Source of the DNA: Rhytidiadelphus loreus
Lineage: Eukaryota; Streptophyta; Bryopsida; Hypnales; Hylocomiaceae
Assembly (NCBI GenBank): GCA_947034895.1
Contig: OX344763.1
Location: forward strand, 1,676,501-1,740,500
Direction: 5' to 3'
DNA length: 64,000 bases
Every line of letters starts with the position of its first letter. The stretch's first letter is position 1. Below are positions 59,150 through 64,000 of this stretch, in pieces. Under the pieces are notes generated by a model. That model did not search any database. It had not been told where the DNA came from and saw only the letters and a list, made by a program, of their open reading frames with translations. The position numbers and the translations under genes were made by a program.

Positions 59150-60560
59150 ACTCCCTCCCCCGGGCCGCTCAGCTGCTGCTGTGCATGCTTGCTCCCCCTC
59201 CCCTCCCTCCGCATTGATTGATTAGTAATGCCCATAATGATGGGTTTAAGCTTAGTATGTACCTTCCCTAACCAACTCTCTTACACCCAATAACTAATAA
59301 TAAGTTCCACCTCACCTTACCTCACCTCACCCCACCTACTGTAGGTATCAAATGTGGCTAACCACCGAGGCTGCTCAGACCTAGAGAGCCAGACTCGTGT
59401 ACTTTTCTTCTCTTTTGAATGGTCACCAGTTTTAAAAAAGAAAAAAAAAAGAAAAAAAGAAGTTGGGTATTATGGTGAAATTACAAGTTCGAAATGTGGC
59501 TATTCTCCCGGCCTAGCCCCTCCAGCAAGTACAAGGCCCAGATCCGCAGCTTTTATGATATCGGTTTCTTCCTTCAGTTGCAGGAACTAATGCAGGAATG
59601 CAGGCTCAAGCAAGCATGCTCTTGGGATTGGGGAGCAGGCAGGAACTGGAACTGGAATGGGAAGAGAGGAAAGAGGAAACAGGAAACAGAAACAGAAAGG
59701 GAAAAGGAGAGGCCGTGAACGTATTGGCTAACTTAACTTACTGAAGAGAGGAGCTGGTGGTGTACCTTACTTCCCCTTCTCAGAACAATCTGACCTTCCC
59801 CGCCCCAGAGAAATCTGGTGCAGGCGAAGAAGGAGAAGGGCAGGCAGGAGCAGCAGCACCAAATCAGGCTCCTGGAGAAGAGAAGAGATTTCCTGACCCA
59901 CCGCGGGGATCATCCGACACACGCCGGGGTGGCCGGGGTTCTGAGCGAGAGCAACGCAAAGAGCATTGGATGAACAAACTTATATAATTAATGATTACCG
60001 CAGTTTGGCACATGCATAAAAAGGGAAAGGAAATTTAATATTCATTCATGGGAGGGACTGGAAAAGGAAAAGAAAAAAAAATGAGAAAAGAAACTTTCTG
60101 TGGGGGGAGGGACCGGGGAGGAAGACGTGTGGCACAAAACCTTGAAGAAAATAGTAGTTGTTTATTCATTGAGAGGAGGGAGGGAGAGGGGGAGGGGGTG
60201 TTTTGCCTAAGTGCCCCAGTGCCTCAAATCTGGCTTCCTGAAATTGAAAGATTTTCTTGTTTGACTATTATAATCTTTTTCAAGGGTACGGAGAAAGCAC
60301 GTGTTTCTTTTCTTGGAGCTTTTTGGGCCTGCCTCCACTTACCAATTGGTATGGTCGGTTTGTGTGGATCTCTTTTTAGGTGATATTTTGATTGGAATGA
60401 GTTCAGAAGGGGGCTGGATTTTAGTTGACACACGTTGGGTGCTCCAGGGTTACCCCCCTAATGAATCGAGGAGACCACTTTCCCGAGGAGACCACTTTCC
60501 CGAGGAGACCTCTTTGAGAACTTGGGTTCATTTCATGTTATTTTGATGGATGCTACTCAT
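59150..60560. other. GC/purine-rich region without a recognisable gene
   Basis: Purine-rich runs and CpG-rich patches (59760–59950) resemble a promoter or leader, but no conserved domain is visible in any frame. A 20-bp phrase (GAGGAGACCACTTTCCC) is tandemly repeated near 60464–60515. Confidence 0.4.
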
Positions 60561-60599
60561 CATAATCTATGTGTGAAGCTTTGTTTCATGTCATTTTGG

Positions 60600-61360
60600 T
60601 AAATATTGCAAAAGTTAGAAGTTTTTTTTTTTAATCCAATGTCAACCAAATAGCAAAAAATATATTCTAAAAAAATATTAATTCTTTTTTTGGAGTTGTA
60701 TAGATTGATACCTACTCAAAAAAATTGAACCATTCAATTCCAAATAATGAAGTAAAAGTTATGAGGAGTTTTTTTTGCAAGCAATGAAGGTAGAAAAAAC
60801 ATATAAAGTCGTTTTTTATTCTCAATTTTGAATATTTTAAAATATAAATAATAAATGATAATAATAATAATTTTTTACTAAAATATTCTCACCATTAGGA
60901 TTAACAATTTTCAGTTTCTTCGAAAAGTTATTTGCAAGTTAGTTTTTTCTTTCATTCAATACCACCTTCTACTTTACAATTTTTTTAAAGATGAATATGT
61001 TGTTGTTTTGGGTTAAAATTTGTACATATGTTTTCAACCCATTTTACAATATATTGAAAAAATGCATAAGTTATAGGACATATGAGTTTTTTTCTAAAAA
61101 TGTTGAAAGACAAACTTCACCTTCTGGAAGGTCTAGAAAAGCCTACATTTTGAAGTTTAGGCACATTGAAGTTGCAATTGCTATAAATATTCATTTAAAA
61201 ATTTAAAGACAATGTGCTTGAACAAGTCAACTAAGGAAACTACAATTGGATTTGTTCAAAAATAAATATTCGTGAAGATTTTGTCCTTGCTTTAGAGGTG
61301 AGTATTTTGAAGCAATTTTGGGTCTCTAAATATATTGGTCCTATAGGGTTAAATTCCACC
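60600..61360 (+). repeat. Dispersed repeat family A, copy 3 (diverged)
   Basis: Shares with the other two copies phrases such as AAAGTTATGAGGAGTTTT (60758–60777), TTTCTTTCATTCAATACC-type spacing and the end phrase TTGAAGCA(A/G)TTT.GG. It ends near TATAGGGTTAAATTCC. Confidence 0.5.
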
Positions 61361-61717
61361 AAAGCCAACCTTTGTTGTAGTAGTGACTAGTGTGCCGTAT
61401 GCTATTGCTACAACCTAAAAATAAATAAAAGGGATTTTTCAATTTATAAAAACTTTCAAAATTCAATAACTTTCACACTACAAGTCCAACTGCCACAAAA
61501 CAAAACCCATGCACCCTTCCTCACAAAGAGCTTTCTAATGGTACCAAGAATGTGATGAGGAGACATAATGTTTTGGAGATCTCACTATGACAAACAAACA
61601 ACCTAACTTAAGGTATGGATTAATGTGCCTTGTGTTGTTACCACACCCAAAACAAAAGTAAATTGATTTTAACAATTAAAAAATTCAATATCTTTTATGC
61701 ACAAAGGAGTACAAAGG

Positions 61718-61860
61718 CTTAGTTTTGTGGCATTTTGACATACAATGTGAAAGTTATGATTTTTCTAAAATAAAAGATAATTTAATTCAAATTTTGAATT
61801 CATAAAAACTATAAAATTCCATAACTTTCACATTGTATGTCAAAATGCCACAAAACAAAG
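61718..61860. repeat. Hairpin-forming inverted repeat (41-bp arms)
   Basis: CTTAGTTTTGTGGCATTTTG and onward at 61718–61758 is complementary, almost perfectly, to 61820–61860, with a 61-bp AT-rich loop. A diverged version of the right arm also appears near 61484–61540. Confidence 0.85.
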
Positions 61861-64000
61861 TTTGTATATTCTCTTTGCAAAGAGCTTTCTAACAGTATCA
61901 ATAATGCCTTCGGATGCCTCATGGTTTCTTAGATCTTAGTGTATCAATCAAACAAACAAAACATAACAACAACCTCTTTTAAGGTATGGATTGTGAGTTC
62001 TAATTCCTAAAACCGTAATTAGAAATCACATGACTAGTCATCTTAGAAAATCAAGGGTTGGAACATTGGACATATATAACCCTTAAAACATATTTCATGT
62101 TTGAGCTTGGTCAAACTTTATTAGATTTCTACATCAAAATACACATTTCAAAATTTTGATATCTTTCTCTCCTAATTGTGATATGTGTCTAAAATTTAAT
62201 CTCATTTTTTCATAATTAAAAACACCAAATTGAATTTTATCTGATTTTTTATGGAAATATCTTTGTAATAATCATAGTAAATACATAATGGTTAAAATAG
62301 TATGAGATTTCTAAGAAAAATGAAAATGATAGTGATAAACATCATGGTGCAATTGGTGTACTACTTGAACTCACACCAAGAGAAACTCAATAGATAAACT
62401 TAAATAGTGGTGTAATTTGAGCTTTCAAGATGTCATCTTCAAAGTGTCACAAAAATTATAATTTTAACAATTTCAAAAACATTAAAATGAAGTAAAATGT
62501 ATATTATTAGAGCTACATTTTCTTAGTTAAGCTTTAAAACATTTAAAATCAAGAACTGTGTGAATATTTAGGTGTTGACTTTCAAACTACTTGCAATGTC
62601 CTTTAAGAAACAATATGAACCAACTCAACCAAAGGGTCTTGGTAGCAAAGGTTGACACTCTCAAGAAGGTTTTTTCTTTCTTCCAAAAAAAGGTTTTGTG
62701 TATATGAAAAATAAAAATATTTTACAAGACTCTTTTTCCCAACAAAAGTTATTTTTCCTCTAAAGTTGGCATTAATTCTTAGAAATGTGCTCTTTTTTGC
62801 TAGTCTTAACCACTAGGTATGGTTTTGAATTTCTTGAATTATTGAAAGAAATTTTAATCTAGTTTGATATTTTGAAAATAATGAATCAAGTAAATTAGTC
62901 TTAATGATAAAATATGCTCAAAATATTGTAAGTGAGGGTAAGATTTGAGCGAGGTGCCGAAATGGAAATGGAATTTCCATGTTAGATTTTGAAAGATCCA
63001 CGTCCCCTTGCACCAATCACAAGATGACATGTGGTACTTTTTTTATGGAATTGATTTCATTTATATCAAATTTGACCCTCATGTAGGGTATCTCTAGTCT
63101 TATTTGAAGTGTGAATTACTAAGAAGGTCATCATATTGACAATTGTAAAAAAAAAGAAGTCATGTTTGTGTACCTAGAAATCTCACCATTTAAATTTACA
63201 ATTGAAAATGTTACAATTTGGAAATTATTATACAATTTTATAAATATTCAACAATCTTTTGTAAAAATACAAATATTTAAACAATAATCATTTTGGAAAG
63301 AACCCCCCCCCCCCTCACTGGTATCCCCAAAAGTCCTGAGGAAATTTTTTCATCAAAAAACAATCAAAATTGCCATTTTTCAAATGCAATGAGCAAAATT
63401 TCTATATATTTGATTTTTTTTCTCATCCAACCATAGGATCTTCTACTAGACTTGCATGATAACGTGTAGAAGACATTTTGGAACTTTGAGCAAGTAGTAT
63501 GTAGATGTTTGCATCTAAACATTTGAATCTTTTTTTTTTGCACCTTGCTACAATAGATTGTGAGACTTTGAATCCTCTTAACTTAAAAGTTTTGCACTAC
63601 AAACTTTGAATTGAGAATTTAGAAAAAAAACATTCAAAGAAGAACTTGTTTCCATTCTTCAAAAACAGATTTAATACAATATTCTCCCAAGAAGATGCTA
63701 TGCCTACTTACAAAATAAGATGCTCCATAACTTTGACAATACTAATCCAATTGAAATAAATCAATCTTTCCATATATATATGTAATCTATAACAAAATAA
63801 ATTAAAAACTTATTTCAAGTTTTTGTTATTTTTTGTTGCCCAAGCTCAACTATTTTCATCTTGATATGGCACAAGTTTTTCTTCTAGGCATTGATTTAAA
63901 TCCAAAATTATATTCCTAGAATACTAATTTGTTTTCCTATCTTAGAATTAAAAAAAAATCATCAAACCTTTAATTGTCTTCAAGGGGACATTTAGGACTT
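61861..64000. other. AT-rich intergenic region, no gene supported
   Basis: No coding or structural feature is supported beyond homopolymer runs (C at 63303–63315) and scattered AT-rich phrases. Confidence 0.4.

Overview
This is nuclear DNA from a land plant. The support is: genes split by many GT–AG introns; a complete SOSEKI polarity gene, a family specific to plants; an LRR receptor-kinase gene with one intron per LRR; a short TTTAGGG telomere-type run; and Stowaway- and Harbinger-type MITEs. The species cannot be named from sequence alone. Most of the window is AT-rich repeat-derived DNA with few intact genes.

Main result: bases 42798–57726 look like one complete mobile element of about 14.9 kb. 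It is flanked by a perfect 10-bp direct repeat (TCTAATAAAG at 42788–42797 and 57727–57736) and bounded by matching terminal inverted repeats that begin CA. It carries two divergently transcribed, intron-containing genes. One encodes a MULE-like DDE transposase of about 1184 residues with N-terminal zinc-binding clusters and a C-terminal SWIM finger. The other encodes a protein of about 1270 residues joining a basic N-terminus, a ParB/sulfiredoxin-like domain (DGNHR motif) and a permuted beta-class-like DNA methyltransferase domain (motif IV, then X, then I). ParB–methyltransferase fusions are familiar from bacteria and phages; here the fusion has 11 introns and travels with a eukaryotic transposase. 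A second, diverged and decayed copy with the same head-to-head layout and the same 12-exon structure fills 1–9064. Its left end lies outside the window, and its right terminus matches the other element's end.

In both copies the intron after the second methyltransferase exon holds a GC-rich minisatellite: 138-bp units in copy 1, and about 28 units of 127–130 bp with a 384-bp higher-order period in copy 2. The 15-bp core of the copy 2 unit recurs as half of a perfect 20-bp palindrome in the transposase intron of the same element. The arrays might be binding sites for the ParB-domain protein, but that is inference.

Between the elements (9065–42787) lie a kinase fragment at 10900–11813, which is an inverted partial duplicate of the receptor-kinase gene; an LRR receptor-kinase pseudogene (16501–23985) interrupted by an 832-bp TIR insertion; a small RING-finger gene (26359–26787) downstream of a telomere-type run; the intact SOSEKI gene (28262–31453, minus strand); and several non-autonomous DNA transposons and dispersed repeats. 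The right flank (57737–64000) is repeat-rich with no gene I can support. I saw no rRNA, tRNA or CRISPR array.
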